Notes: generated by a model not told the origin, from the letters alone. Positions 1 to 8,389 are shown, numbered from the stretch's first letter. The stretch is DNA of 49,695 nt from Candidatus Foliamicus numerosus (GCA_028285945.1 JAPYNE010000052.1:1-49695); one strand, 5' to 3'. Numbers and translations: made by a program.

Positions 1-794
1 CCGCCCGCCCGCTCGATACGGGTGATCGGCCATGCGCCATGCTTGCCTTCGCAAACCCGGGCCTCTTCGATGCTGGTCGCCAAATGGTAGGTGGTGCCCA
101 CCCCTAGGCGCTCCGCCAGTTCGCGCGCGCCCACATGGAGGTCGAGCGAGCACGGCTCCTTGCCCTCGATATTCACCCAGCAGCGCACGCGCCCGCCCAA
201 GCCGCCGTGGTAGGTCTCGACGCATTGCTCCAGCGTTTTCAGCGCCGCCTTCGCGCTCGGAAAGAAATGATGCTTCATCATTTCCTCCGACCAGCCCCGC
301 GGCGCGATTTCCGGGGGGTTGTCCGCCGCATGCCGGCCGGTGATGCCGCGGATGCCGGTTTGCTCCATGGCCCGCACCGTGATGCCCGGGTCGTATTGCG
401 AGCCCATGTCCAGAAAGCAGGTGGTGCCGCAGCGAAGCATCTCGGTAATGCCCAGCAAGGCGCCCCAGTACTCGTCCTCCGCGCTGATATGCGCATAGAA
501 CGGCTTGGCCCAGTGGAACACCCAGGCCCGGGTGTTGAGGTTGTCCGGGAACACCGCGCGCGAGAGGGTTTCGGACAAGTGAACATGGGAATCTATGAAG
601 CCGGGGCAAACCCCCTTGAGCGCGCCGTTTTTCACAAGGTCGAAGCCGTCGCGGGCATGCCTTTGCGAGATGTCGTCCGAAGGCCCCAGGTCGATGATCC
701 TGTCACTTTCAATCACCATGGCCGCATCCCGCAGCACCGTGTCCTCCCTGTCCACGGTCAGGATGAACTCAAGATGTTCAATCAGAGTTTTCAA
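1..794 (-). CDS. Amidohydrolase, C-terminus beyond window
   Basis: Metal-dependent hydrolase of the amidohydrolase superfamily, closest in feel to the chlorohydrolase/aminohydrolase (AtzA, TrzN, guanine or SAH deaminase) branch. The N-terminal beta-sandwich part (ILTVDREDTVLRDAAMVIES) leads into PGFIDSHVHLSETL, which holds the HxH metal motif of the barrel. The rest of the barrel is visible as far as the window edge, so the later metal ligands cannot be checked. The start is uncertain: no ATG precedes the conserved N-terminus, so I chose a TTG 17 nt after the M24 stop. The gene follows the M24 gene on the same strand and is probably co-transcribed. The substrate is unknown. The family assignment is firm. 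Confidence 0.8.
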   Translation of the reverse strand, partial: MKTLIEHLEFILTVDREDTVLRDAAMVIESDRIIDLGPSDDISQRHARDGFDLVKNGALKGVCPGFIDSHVHLSETLSRAVFPDNLNTRAWVFHWAKPFYAHISAEDEYWGALLGITEMLRCGTTCFLDMGSQYDPGITVRAMEQTGIRGITGRHAADNPPEIAPRGWSEEMMKHHFFPSAKAALKTLEQCVETYHGGLGGRVRCWVNIEGKEPCSLDLHVGARELAERLGVGTTYHLATSIEEARVCEGKHGAWPITRIERAG

Positions 795-811
795 GTCTTC
801 AGCGGGGCCAA

Positions 812-1927
812 TCAGCCGACTTTCAGCAAGGCATCGGTATCGGCAACATCCGACAGCAATTCCGCGCCGGTGTCGGTCACAAGCACGATGTCCTTGTTCT
901 GCATCCCGAAGCCGTGGCCCGTGTCATAAACCAAAGGCTCAATGCCCAGCACCATCCCCGCCTCCAAGGGCACATCCGAATACATGCCCAGATAAGGCTC
1001 CTCATGCAGATGCAGGCCGATGCCGTGGCCAATAAACTGAATGGGCGGCAGGCCCAGCTTGCCGAGATGCCGGATGAAGGCCTCGTAGATCTCCTTGGAA
1101 CGGGCGCCGGGCTTGATCATATCCAGCACCTTGTATTTGCATTCCACCAGGTTTTGCCAGATTTCCTCGGAGCGGGCAGGCGGCGATTCCACATAAGCGG
1201 TCCGGCACACCCCGGCGTGGTAGCCGTTAATCACGGAGAATATCTCCACCCGGCAAATATCCTGCCTCTCCAGCCGCCGCATGGTAGGCCCCACATTCGG
1301 AAACACGCTGCGCGGCCCGGTGGCCACGATCATCAGCTTGTAGTCGTGGGCCCCCAGGCTGTAGATATTCCGAGTCAGCCCCGCGGCTATATCCATTTCC
1401 GTGCTTCCAGCCCGGACCTCGTTGAGGGCGTTGCAGATGGACTCGTCGGCAATGCGCGACAGGCGCCGCATCAGCTTAATTTCCGATGCCGTCTTTATTT
1501 GCCGCAAGCGGGCGAGATGGCCTTCGGCGGGCACGAATCGGGCGCCGGGCAGCGCCCGGGCCAAGGTTTCGTAATCGCAGGCGGGCAAGTAGTCCATTTC
1601 CGTGCCTATGGCTGCGCTCTCAAGGCCCATTTCCTTGAGCAGGTCCGCCAACACCTGCATGGGGTTGTCGGTGAACTCGCCCCACACGCGCACCTTCGCG
1701 GCGTCAACGCTGTTTTTTACCGTGCTTTCCTCCATATCCACCGCAAGAAACCGGTATCCGCCATCCGCCGTCACCACCACAGCCGCATGCCGCCAGCGCA
1801 TCAGGGACTGGGAAGGCACCACAAAGCCCGCAAGGTAGGCGAAGTTCTCCGGCGACAAGCACACCACAGCGTCGAGGCCGCGCTCGACCATGGCGGAAAC
1901 CAGCCGCCGCACTATTTCATCGCGCAT
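812..1927 (-). CDS. M24 pita-bread protein, creatinase-like and probably not a metallopeptidase
   Basis: A 371-residue protein with the two-domain creatinase N plus M24 layout seen in Xaa-Pro dipeptidases, creatinase and ectoine hydrolase. The catalytic half contains HGIGLHLHEEP (His301) and GIEP (Glu330). Against the usual five metal ligands, the first Asp is Glu228, the second Asp is Gly239 (GYHAGVCRT where GYxSDxTRT is normal) and the last Glu is Lys345 (GMQNKD). The usual PHG loop reads PNV. Creatinase also lacks the metal site, so a metal-free C-N hydrolase is more likely than a peptidase. It is the first gene of a pair with the amidohydrolase. Start ATG chosen because the N-terminal domain is complete from there. 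Confidence 0.85.
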   Translation of the reverse strand: MRDEIVRRLVSAMVERGLDAVVCLSPENFAYLAGFVVPSQSLMRWRHAAVVVTADGGYRFLAVDMEESTVKNSVDAAKVRVWGEFTDNPMQVLADLLKEMGLESAAIGTEMDYLPACDYETLARALPGARFVPAEGHLARLRQIKTASEIKLMRRLSRIADESICNALNEVRAGSTEMDIAAGLTRNIYSLGAHDYKLMIVATGPRSVFPNVGPTMRRLERQDICRVEIFSVINGYHAGVCRTAYVESPPARSEEIWQNLVECKYKVLDMIKPGARSKEIYEAFIRHLGKLGLPPIQFIGHGIGLHLHEEPYLGMYSDVPLEAGMVLGIEPLVYDTGHGFGMQNKDIVLVTDTGAELLSDVADTDALLKVG

Positions 1928-2086
1928 GCCGACCCCGTTCGCTCATTGATTACGCCTTTTCCGCGCCCCCAGTGCGCGCAGATACTACATCAACCGGAAT
2001 TGGCTGTATGTCCGGGAGCCTCATCCAATACGGACATGAGCCTGAACGGGGGGGCGGAGTTGATATGATATAAGTACGATCTGATC

Positions 2087-2107
2087 CAATCGCCAAGCAA
2101 TCGCCAA
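2087..2107 (+). promoter_or_regulatory. Tandem 10-bp direct repeat upstream of parD, possible operator
   Basis: CAATCGCCAA occurs twice with one base between, an 11-bp period or about one helical turn, ending about 30 bp before the antitoxin ATG. An AT-rich stretch (TATGATATAAG) lies just upstream and could contain a -10 box. Ribbon-helix-helix antitoxins usually repress their own operon from such tandem sites. The operator role is inferred from position. Confidence 0.35.
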
Positions 2108-2138
2108 AATTGCAGCTTTCCATTGGAGCATAGAGGAC

Positions 2139-2393
2139 ATGGCAAAACGCGCAAGCCTGTTGATCAGCGAGCCCAATGAGAAGTGGATTCAGGCACAGAT
2201 CGGCAGCAAGGAATTTTCCAGTCGCAGCGAAGTGCTCAACGACCTGATCCGTCAGGCGCGGAAAACCGAAGCGATCCGAGAACGGCTGAAGTTGGCGGAA
2301 ACATCGGCTAAAGAGCGTGGCTGGATAACAACAACGCCGGATGAAATGCTGGACGGCTTCAAGGAGAGCGCCCGTCGAGATGGCGAACTATAA
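2139..2393 (+). CDS. parD: ParD-type ribbon-helix-helix antitoxin
   Basis: An 84-residue type II antitoxin. The N-terminus KRASLLISEPNEKWIQAQI followed by FSSRSEVLNDLIRQAR fits the ParD/CopG DNA-binding fold, in which a beta strand and two helices form the dimer. The charged C-terminal tail would wrap the ParE toxin. The start is supported by AGAGGA a few bases before the ATG. Its last 14 nt overlap the toxin start, the usual arrangement for translational coupling. It probably represses the operon through the repeat upstream. The partner toxin is frameshifted, so this antitoxin may now be solitary. Confidence 0.85.
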   Translation: MAKRASLLISEPNEKWIQAQIGSKEFSSRSEVLNDLIRQARKTEAIRERLKLAETSAKERGWITTTPDEMLDGFKESARRDGEL

Positions 2394-2666
2394 CTTGCTC
2401 CCGAAGCGGAAGCCGACTTATACCGAATATGGCTCTATGGCGTGCGGCAGTGGGGAGTCGCCGCTGCTGGCAACCACCATCGATCGTTCCACAAACGCTT
2501 TGAAGCGATCGCGGCCAACCCATTGCAATTCCCGGCTGTTGGCCATATTCGCGAAGGTTACCGTCGCAGCGTGATGGGGCGTTACAGCATCTATTTTCGG
2601 GTTGATGACGAGACGCCGGAAATCATGGCAATCATTGGACAACAGAACTTGGACGAATGGCTTTAG
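2380..2666 (+). pseudogene. parE: ParE toxin, frameshifted near its start
   Basis: The ATG inside the parD end reads MANYNLL and then runs into nonsense. The next frame continues the expected ParE sequence, PEAEADLYRIWLYGVRQWG, and is intact through KRFEAIAANPLQF to GQQNLDEWL at the stop. Restoring one C in the short C run around position 2400 would join the halves into a normal protein of about 95 residues. ParE toxins poison DNA gyrase. The gene is therefore either freshly inactivated, phase-variable or misread in assembly. The only alternative start is a GTG within VRQWG, which would lose the first helix. Confidence 0.8.
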
Positions 2667-2764
2667 GCGTGCGGCTCCGGCCCGTGGAGCGGTGCTGCGC
2701 GATCAGGCGCGTCAACTGCGCTCTTGAGACCCCCGTCACCTTGCCCAGCCGGTGGTAATCCTAG

Positions 2765-2915
2765 CCTGCGGATTTAAATCCATCCTTCCGCCTGCACCCG
2801 CTGAAGGGCCAGCGGGCGGGCCAGTGGAGCATGCGCGTATCCGACAATTGGCGAATCGTTTTCCGCTTTCAAAGCGGCGAGGCGGTGGATATCGGCTTGA
2901 GTCGACTACCACTAA
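2765..2915 (+). pseudogene. higB: HigB/RelE-type toxin remnant
   Basis: Only the C-terminal half of a HigB toxin survives: PADLNPSFRLHPLKGQ, then GQWSMRVSDNWRIVFRF and GEAVDIGL. The usual ending VDYH plus stop is present one frame over, after an extra A at 2900. Upstream the frame has stops and no recognisable N-terminus. HigB cleaves ribosome-bound mRNA. With both the front missing and the end shifted, this copy should be dead. The higA gene follows at the normal spacing. Confidence 0.75.
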
Positions 2916-2933
2916 CAACGATTGGGAGGCAAC

Positions 2934-3194
2934 ATGAAGATGATAGACCCCGCGCATCCCGGAGAAATTGCCCGCGACAACATGGAAGCGGAAGGCTGGA
3001 CCGTTACCGAATGCGCCTCAAGGCTGGGCGTTTCACGGATCACATTGTCACGCTTGCTGAATGGCCGAGCGGGTGTTTCCGCGTCCATGGCGCTTGCCTT
3101 GGAACGTATAGGCTGGGGCACGGCTGAACACTGGGTGCGCATGCAAGGAAGCCACGACTTGGCACGCGAACGCCAGCGGCAGGCGGCAGCATGA
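2934..3194 (+). CDS. higA: HigA-type XRE antitoxin
   Basis: An 86-residue HigA family antitoxin. The opening MIDPAHPGEIARDNM is typical, followed by a helix-turn-helix (ECASRLGVSRITLSRLLNG) and the conserved MALALERIGWGTAEHW segment. It would bind and neutralise HigB and repress the higBA promoter. The ATG is chosen because GGGAGG lies 4 nt upstream, and homologues start there rather than at the earlier TTG. The neighbouring higB is a ruin, so this is an orphan antitoxin. Such orphans can remain as repressors or protect against related toxins elsewhere. Confidence 0.88.
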   Translation: MKMIDPAHPGEIARDNMEAEGWTVTECASRLGVSRITLSRLLNGRAGVSASMALALERIGWGTAEHWVRMQGSHDLARERQRQAAA

Positions 3195-3310
3195 ACTTTC
3201 CAAAGGAGCATGGCGAAACAATTTCTCCGAGGCAACAGCGGCACGAAGGCATGCGCGGGAATCAGCCTCCAATTCACCGTGTTAATGCCAAGAATGAGCA
3301 TTGCCAACGT

Positions 3311-3394
3311 AACGGCGCACGGCAGCGAGGAATCGCCGCCGCCGACAAACACCGCCGAGCGTTTCACGAACGCTTTGAAGCAATCGCGGCCAAC
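3311..3394 (+). pseudogene. Second ParE fragment
   Basis: The frame reads GARQRGIAAADKHRRAFHE and then RFEAIAAN, matching the middle of the upstream ParE pseudogene (VRQWGVAAAGNHHRSFHK, RFEAIAAN) before it breaks off. No start, front or end of the toxin remains. It is a decayed paralogue, not a gene. The rest of the 350 bases between higA and the ATPase gene shows nothing else I recognise. Confidence 0.65.
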
Positions 3395-3545
3395 TCTTTC
3401 GCTCATAATACGGAGCCGCGCTTGAGATGGAATCTACTGCAATCCTCCGTTGCGCCCCCGATTTTGCTACGGAGGCCACGCTGTTTGTTGCAAAATACCT
3501 TTTCCCAAAGACTACCGGCCAGCAGCATGCAACGGGAGCAACACA

Positions 3546-5723
3546 TTGAGCAGCACCGTCTCTGATCAGATTAGCCAGCCATTCCGGCCCAAGGCTCGCT
3601 TGTTGCAGTTGCTTGGCGATGAGCTGATTGGAAGCTCGCGTCTGGCGGTCTTCGAACTTGTAAAGAACGCCTACGACGCGGATGCCAATGCGGTCGTGAT
3701 CTGTCTCGAACTCGCCTCTAAGAAAGAACTCAACTTCAGTGATGGCAAGCTAACTGTTAGAGACATGGATATTAAACACGAGTCTGGAATTACCATAACC
3801 GATGATGGAGAGGGCATGACACTCGATGTACTGCGGTCGGTCTGGCTTGTTCCAGGAGACGATCACCGCCAACAGGACAGGCTTGCCCATCGAAGAACAT
3901 CCCGGCATAAGCGTCTGCCGTTGGGTGAGAAAGGTCTCGGGCGATTCGCCGCCCACAAGCTTGGTAATCGCATCACTCTGATCACGCGCGCTCAGGGTGC
4001 CCAGGAATTTGTGGTGGATATCAACTGGAACGAGTTGGTTAGTCAGCCATACCTGGATGAAGCGCCGGTCACAATCAGACAACGCCAGCCCGAAGTGTTT
4101 ACAGGAAACAAAACCGGAACACGTATCGAAATCAGAGAGTTGCGAGAGAAATGGTTGCGCGGGGAAGCACGGCGTCTCCACAATCAGATTACGTCCCTTT
4201 GCTCACCGTTTGAAGAACCTGCCGACTTCAAGGTCATACTACAGATTCCAGGCCGAGAAGACTGGATCGCGGATCTTCCAGACGTTTCCGAGATTTTAAG
4301 GACATCCTTCTGGAAATTCAGTTTCCGTGCTGATAAGGAGCGATTCGATTGGACGTATGAGTTCCGCAAAATCCCAACGCTTGATCTCGAAAGTAGAACG
4401 GTCGAAAAGTCAGGAGAAAAATTGAGGCTTCCTGCCAAGTCAGGCGATGATCGAATGGAGAAGCAAGTTGTAGCTGACCAAAAAACTTTTGACGGCATCG
4501 GCCCCATTAGCGGTGTGTTCTACGTCTATGATCGTGACAAGGCAGTTCGCCGAATATTGCCCAACATTCAAGCCATTTCAAGCCTTCTTGACGAGGCTGG
4601 GGGAGTGCGTATCTATCGGGACGGCATAAGAATTTACAACTATGGTGAGCGCGGAGACGACTGGCTTGGTCTTGATTTACGTCGCGTGAAACGCCCGGCA
4701 CACCGAATCAGCAACAACATTATTCTGGGAGCAATCCACTTGTCGCTGACGGAATCAACTGGTCTGATCGAAAAAACCAATCGAGAAGGCTTCGTAGAAA
4801 ACAGTGCATTAATCGAGTTGCGACGCATCGTCCTTGGTGTTCTGAATGCGCTTGAATCGGAACGCCAACTCGACAAAGAACGAATAAGGCAACTGACCTT
4901 GAAGCCTAAGGATTCGAGCGCTGTCAGAATCGAAAAACCAATACGGGGCCTCAGGCTTGCGCTCAAACGCCAAGGAATGCACGAAAAATTCGAGAGCTAC
5001 ATAACCCGGATTGAGAAAAACTACCGCAGCATGCAGGAGACGCTGCTCTCTGCGGGCATGTCCGGCCTGAATCTGGCGGTCGTATTCCATGAAGTCGAGC
5101 GAGGTGTGCGGGCACTCCACCAAGTGATTCTGGAAGGCGCGGACATTGAACGTGCAGCTCATCAGGCGCAGGAACTGATGCATCTTCTCGATGGGTTTGC
5201 GGTATTGCTCAGACGAGACAGCAGGAAACAACACAGCGGCAAAAAGCTTGTGGAGGCCGCATATAAATTCAACAAGCTGCGATTTCAACATCATGGCATT
5301 CAGGTCGTATGCCCCATGCTTCAGAACGCGGACGATGGGTTCAAAGCCCGATTTACGTTCAACCTAGTTCTCGGAGCGCTAAACAATCTTGTGGACAACG
5401 CCCTATACTGGTTGCGGGTCAAATGGCCTAAGTCAGGGGGGGTGTCCGCTCGAAAGCTTTACATTGGCTTGTCAAACGATTTCGAGGCAGGGCCAGCAAT
5501 TATCGTTGCCGACAACGGTTGCGGCTTTGAAGATACACCCGAACATCTGGTTCGCCCCTTCTTTACGCGCAAACCGGATGGTATGGGCTTGGGCTTGTAC
5601 TATGCCGGCCTAGCCATGGAATTAAATGGTGGCCAACTTTTGTTTCCTCAACTCGGGGAAGTCGAGATTCCAGACGAGTTTGGCGGCGCAGTAGCCGCCA
5701 TGATTTTCAAGAGGGCAGCATAA
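3546..5723 (+). CDS. Double GHKL ATPase, histidine-kinase-like sensor
   Basis: A 725-residue protein with two separate GHKL ATP-binding sites. The N-terminal site is Hsp90/MORC-like: FELVKNAYDADA (36-47), ITDDGEGM (84-91) and GEKGLGRFAAHKLG (127-140). It is followed by an S5-like middle region with GGVRIYRDGIRIYNYGE and GDDWLGLDLRRV. The C-terminal site is histidine-kinase-like: LGALNNLVDNALYWL (609-623, N box), VADNGCGF (655-662, G1) and DGMGLGLYYAG (678-688, G2). Before it, VVFHEVERG holds His515 followed by Glu, where a phospho-acceptor would sit. No membrane segment is visible, so it should be cytosolic. The TTG start is chosen for GGGAG 7 nt upstream. The stop overlaps the next ATG by one base. 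It probably senses a cue and phosphorylates the receiver; the cue is unknown. Confidence 0.85.
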   Translation: MSSTVSDQISQPFRPKARLLQLLGDELIGSSRLAVFELVKNAYDADANAVVICLELASKKELNFSDGKLTVRDMDIKHESGITITDDGEGMTLDVLRSVWLVPGDDHRQQDRLAHRRTSRHKRLPLGEKGLGRFAAHKLGNRITLITRAQGAQEFVVDINWNELVSQPYLDEAPVTIRQRQPEVFTGNKTGTRIEIRELREKWLRGEARRLHNQITSLCSPFEEPADFKVILQIPGREDWIADLPDVSEILRTSFWKFSFRADKERFDWTYEFRKIPTLDLESRTVEKSGEKLRLPAKSGDDRMEKQVVADQKTFDGIGPISGVFYVYDRDKAVRRILPNIQAISSLLDEAGGVRIYRDGIRIYNYGERGDDWLGLDLRRVKRPAHRISNNIILGAIHLSLTESTGLIEKTNREGFVENSALIELRRIVLGVLNALESERQLDKERIRQLTLKPKDSSAVRIEKPIRGLRLALKRQGMHEKFESYITRIEKNYRSMQETLLSAGMSGLNLAVVFHEVERGVRALHQVILEGADIERAAHQAQELMHLLDGFAVLLRRDSRKQHSGKKLVEAAYKFNKLRFQHHGIQVVCPMLQNADDGFKARFTFNLVLGALNNLVDNALYWLRVKWPKSGGVSARKLYIGLSNDFEAGPAIIVADNGCGFEDTPEHLVRPFFTRKPDGMGLGLYYAGLAMELNGGQLLFPQLGEVEIPDEFGGAVAAMIFKRAA

Positions 5724-6310
5724 TGCCTGATTACCAAACAGTAATCGCCATCGACGACGAACTGGCACATCTGACCGGTTTGGCTAATAGTCTCAAAAGT
5801 CATGGCGTACAGTGCCAGAAAATTCACTACACGGGTGAACCGGAGAAAATCGAGCCTTGCCCGTACGCACGGCTAATTTTCGCTGATCTTCATCTTGGCA
5901 GCGGCATCCTCGGCTCCGATCCAACAACCGACTTCAGCGTGCTAGGCACTCTTCTGGAAGACTCCATCAGACCTACAGGGCCGTACCTGATGCTACTGTG
6001 GACAATGTACCCCGATCAGGCATCCGCGCTACAAAAATTCTTAGAGCGGCTAAATGATGTACCAAAGCCAACTGCGGTTCTTGCGCTGGCAAAGGCCGAT
6101 CACCTCGACAGCAAGGGAAATGTAACAGACGAAGCGGAATTGATAAAAGCAGTAAATGAGTTGGCCAAGGGCTGGGTTTCCTCCCAAGGGGGGCTAGCCT
6201 TGGCTGGAGTTTGGGGCGCAACCGACAATCATGATATAGACACCTTAGTAAATGAGATTTACGAGTCTAGGTGGACCGATACGGGACGCAAAGTGGAACT
6301 TGAAGACTGA
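5723..6310 (+). CDS. Receiver-domain protein with C-terminal extension
   Basis: A 195-residue response-regulator-like protein. The receiver signature is visible: IDDE (acidic pair Asp11-Asp12), Asp55 in LIFADLHLG as the likely phosphorylation site, Thr94 in LLWTMY and Lys124 in ALAKADHL. The last 70 or so residues contain no DNA-binding motif I recognise. It starts on the last base of the kinase stop codon and its own stop overlaps the PIN gene start by one base, so the three are translationally coupled. The expected role is to take a phosphoryl group from the upstream ATPase and pass the signal on, perhaps directly to the PIN protein. That output is inference from gene order. Confidence 0.8.
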   Translation: MPDYQTVIAIDDELAHLTGLANSLKSHGVQCQKIHYTGEPEKIEPCPYARLIFADLHLGSGILGSDPTTDFSVLGTLLEDSIRPTGPYLMLLWTMYPDQASALQKFLERLNDVPKPTAVLALAKADHLDSKGNVTDEAELIKAVNELAKGWVSSQGGLALAGVWGATDNHDIDTLVNEIYESRWTDTGRKVELED

Positions 6311-6708
6311 TGTACCTTTTTGATACAGACATCCTCAGCAACCTCATGAAGCGAACACCGCCGAGAGAGTTGTTGGATAAAGTCAGATCTGTGCCTGCTG
6401 ATCAACAATTCACATCCAGTATCACCCTCGGGGAATTGACATACGGCGCTAAGAAAAAGGTATCTGCGCGCCTTGAGAAAAAGATTAGAGAACATGTAAC
6501 GCAGAATCTCCCCATACTTCCCTACGATGCCGAAGCGGCTACTCGGTACGGAGATATTAGAGCCTCAATGGAGCGTCGCGGAAGGCAAACCGGGGATAGT
6601 GATCTCAAGATAGCTTCAATAGCGCTTGTGCGGGGGCTGATCGTCGTAACAGGCAATGTTAGGCACTTCAGGTTAGTGCCGGGGCTTTCTTTTGAAAACT
6701 GGCTCTGA
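6310..6708 (+). CDS. VapC-type PIN-domain ribonuclease
   Basis: A 132-residue PIN domain of normal VapC length. The opening MYLFDTDILSNLM provides Asp5 and Asp7, SITLGELTYGA provides the conserved Glu, and TGDSDLKIASIAL gives the later acidic pair. The end TGNVRHFRLVPGL matches the VapC consensus. The active site appears complete. PIN toxins cut tRNA or rRNA using Mg2+. No vapB antitoxin precedes it. Instead it overlaps the receiver gene by one base, which suggests that the two-component proteins upstream hold it in check or trigger it. A captured toxin that merely follows the operon is the alternative. Confidence 0.85.
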   Translation: MYLFDTDILSNLMKRTPPRELLDKVRSVPADQQFTSSITLGELTYGAKKKVSARLEKKIREHVTQNLPILPYDAEAATRYGDIRASMERRGRQTGDSDLKIASIALVRGLIVVTGNVRHFRLVPGLSFENWL

Positions 6709-6718
6709 CCTGTAGAAA

Positions 6719-6747
6719 TTGACAGCCTAAAGCTGCCGGAGTTGAAC
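6719..6747 (+). promoter_or_regulatory. Possible promoter before the methylase operon
   Basis: A perfect -35 hexamer TTGACA lies in the 88-base gap before the methylase. Seventeen bases downstream the -10 position reads TTGAAC, only a 3 of 6 match. It would give the restriction-like operon its own promoter, separate from the kinase-receiver-PIN unit. The weak -10 makes this tentative. Confidence 0.3.
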
Positions 6748-6796
6748 TTCTCCAAGGCCTCTAACCGCGACGTAAGTGTTGGGAAAGTTGGTAGAG

Positions 6797-8350
6797 ATGC
6801 AAGAACACTTGCCAACTTATCCGATTGTGGATCTGTTTGCCGGGCCTGGCGGGCTTGGCGAAGGCTTTGCCGGCGTCGGTGAAAGAGAAGGGAGGCCCAG
6901 GTTTCGCAGCGTCGCTTCGATAGAGAGTAATAAATTCGCCTACAGGACGTTGCTTCTCCGGCATTTTTTTCGCACGTTCCCATCCGGAGGGGCTCCGTCT
7001 GCCTATTACGATTACCTTGGGGGGGACATTGATGCGGAGGAACTGTTTAGTGCCCATCCAGAGCAGCTAAGCGCAGCTCAAGAGAGCGCATTGGAGATTT
7101 CTCTTGGCGAGGAAAGCCGTGAGAAAGTGCGAAAGATCATCACTGATCGGCTCTCCGGAAAAAGAAAATGGGTGCTCGTAGGCGGTCCGCCTTGCCAAGC
7201 TTATTCGATGGCTGGGCGGTCCCGCAGGACAGGCGACCCGGACTTCAGTGAGGACAAAAAGCACCTCCTCTATAAGGAATACCTGAAGATCATTATTGAT
7301 CACCGACCGCCCGTATTTGTAATGGAGAACGTCAAGGGACTGTTATCTGCAAAGATCAACGGTGAATCCACAATTGACCGGATAGTTCGGGATCTAAAGG
7401 ATCCGTCGAACGCGCTGAAAAAAAATGCCAATAACCTGCACTATCAGCTTTTCTCGCTCTCAGAAGATCAGATTCCTGATCGTGACATGCCACCGAGATT
7501 CTTCGTCGTGCGGGCCGAGCGTTATGGCATCCCTCAAGCTAGGCATCGCATGTTCATTGTCGGCATCCGAAGTGACGTAAACTCAAAACCCATTCCGCTC
7601 CGCAACCACAAACCACCGTCGGTTTCGGAAACGATCGCTGATCTGCCAAGAATTCGTAGCGGCATTTCCCGAGTCGATAATGGCCACCAAAAATGGCTGG
7701 AAGAAATTAATCGCCTGGCAGTTATGGACCGGAAGAACCAACTTGGCGATGCTACGCAGGGAACTGATGTAAGCAAGGCAATCCGGTCCCACTTGAAAAC
7801 AGGGAAATTTCCGAAAGAACGATCATCCTCCAAGCATCCTCGAAAGTGTTTTTCTGACCATGACACTCTACGAAGTATGTTTGATAGGAGGCTGAACGTG
7901 CTGAATGGACATGAGGCCAGATCACACATGCCCTCAGACCTTCGGCGATACATGTTTGCAGCCACCTTCGCCGAGCAGACGAGCCGAAGCCCCAAACTAC
8001 AAGATTTTCCAGTCCGATTGTGGCCCAACCACAAGAATGTCGACAGGGCTATGCTTGGCGCGACATTTTCTGACCGCTTCCGCGTACAGCTTCGAGACAG
8101 TGTCTCAAAAACCGTAACTTCCCACATCTCAAAGGATGGTCATTATTACATCCATTACGACCCCACTCAGTGCAGAAGCCTGACCGTACGCGAGGCCGCG
8201 CGGATCCAGACGTTTCCAGACAACTTCAAGTTCGAGGGGCCGCGAACCGAGCAGTACCATCAGGTTGGAAATGCGGTACCGCCTTACCTAGCGAGGCAGA
8301 TAGGTGAAATTATCGCCGATATGCTCGATTCAATGAACGGGGAAGCATGA
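6797..8350 (+). CDS. DNA (cytosine-5)-methyltransferase
   Basis: A 517-residue C5-cytosine methylase. Motif I is IVDLFAGPGGLGEGF and motif IV is GGPPCQAYSMAGRSR, with catalytic Cys133. Motif VI is FVMENVKGLL (Glu177), motif VIII is RYGIPQARHRMFIVG, motif IX is SLTVREAARIQTFPDNF and motif X is QVGNAVPPYLA. The set is complete, so it should be active. The target-recognition region between VIII and IX does not reveal a site. The ATG is preferred over GTG or TTG codons 18-21 nt upstream because the family's conserved part starts soon after it. As the first gene of the operon it would mark self DNA for the ATPase/nuclease genes downstream. Base composition is less GC-rich than the flanking chromosome. 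Confidence 0.95.
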   Translation: MQEHLPTYPIVDLFAGPGGLGEGFAGVGEREGRPRFRSVASIESNKFAYRTLLLRHFFRTFPSGGAPSAYYDYLGGDIDAEELFSAHPEQLSAAQESALEISLGEESREKVRKIITDRLSGKRKWVLVGGPPCQAYSMAGRSRRTGDPDFSEDKKHLLYKEYLKIIIDHRPPVFVMENVKGLLSAKINGESTIDRIVRDLKDPSNALKKNANNLHYQLFSLSEDQIPDRDMPPRFFVVRAERYGIPQARHRMFIVGIRSDVNSKPIPLRNHKPPSVSETIADLPRIRSGISRVDNGHQKWLEEINRLAVMDRKNQLGDATQGTDVSKAIRSHLKTGKFPKERSSSKHPRKCFSDHDTLRSMFDRRLNVLNGHEARSHMPSDLRRYMFAATFAEQTSRSPKLQDFPVRLWPNHKNVDRAMLGATFSDRFRVQLRDSVSKTVTSHISKDGHYYIHYDPTQCRSLTVREAARIQTFPDNFKFEGPRTEQYHQVGNAVPPYLARQIGEIIADMLDSMNGEA

Positions 8351-8389
8351 TGGGGAGACAGAATTTCACCGGAACGGCGAAGCTGGAAT

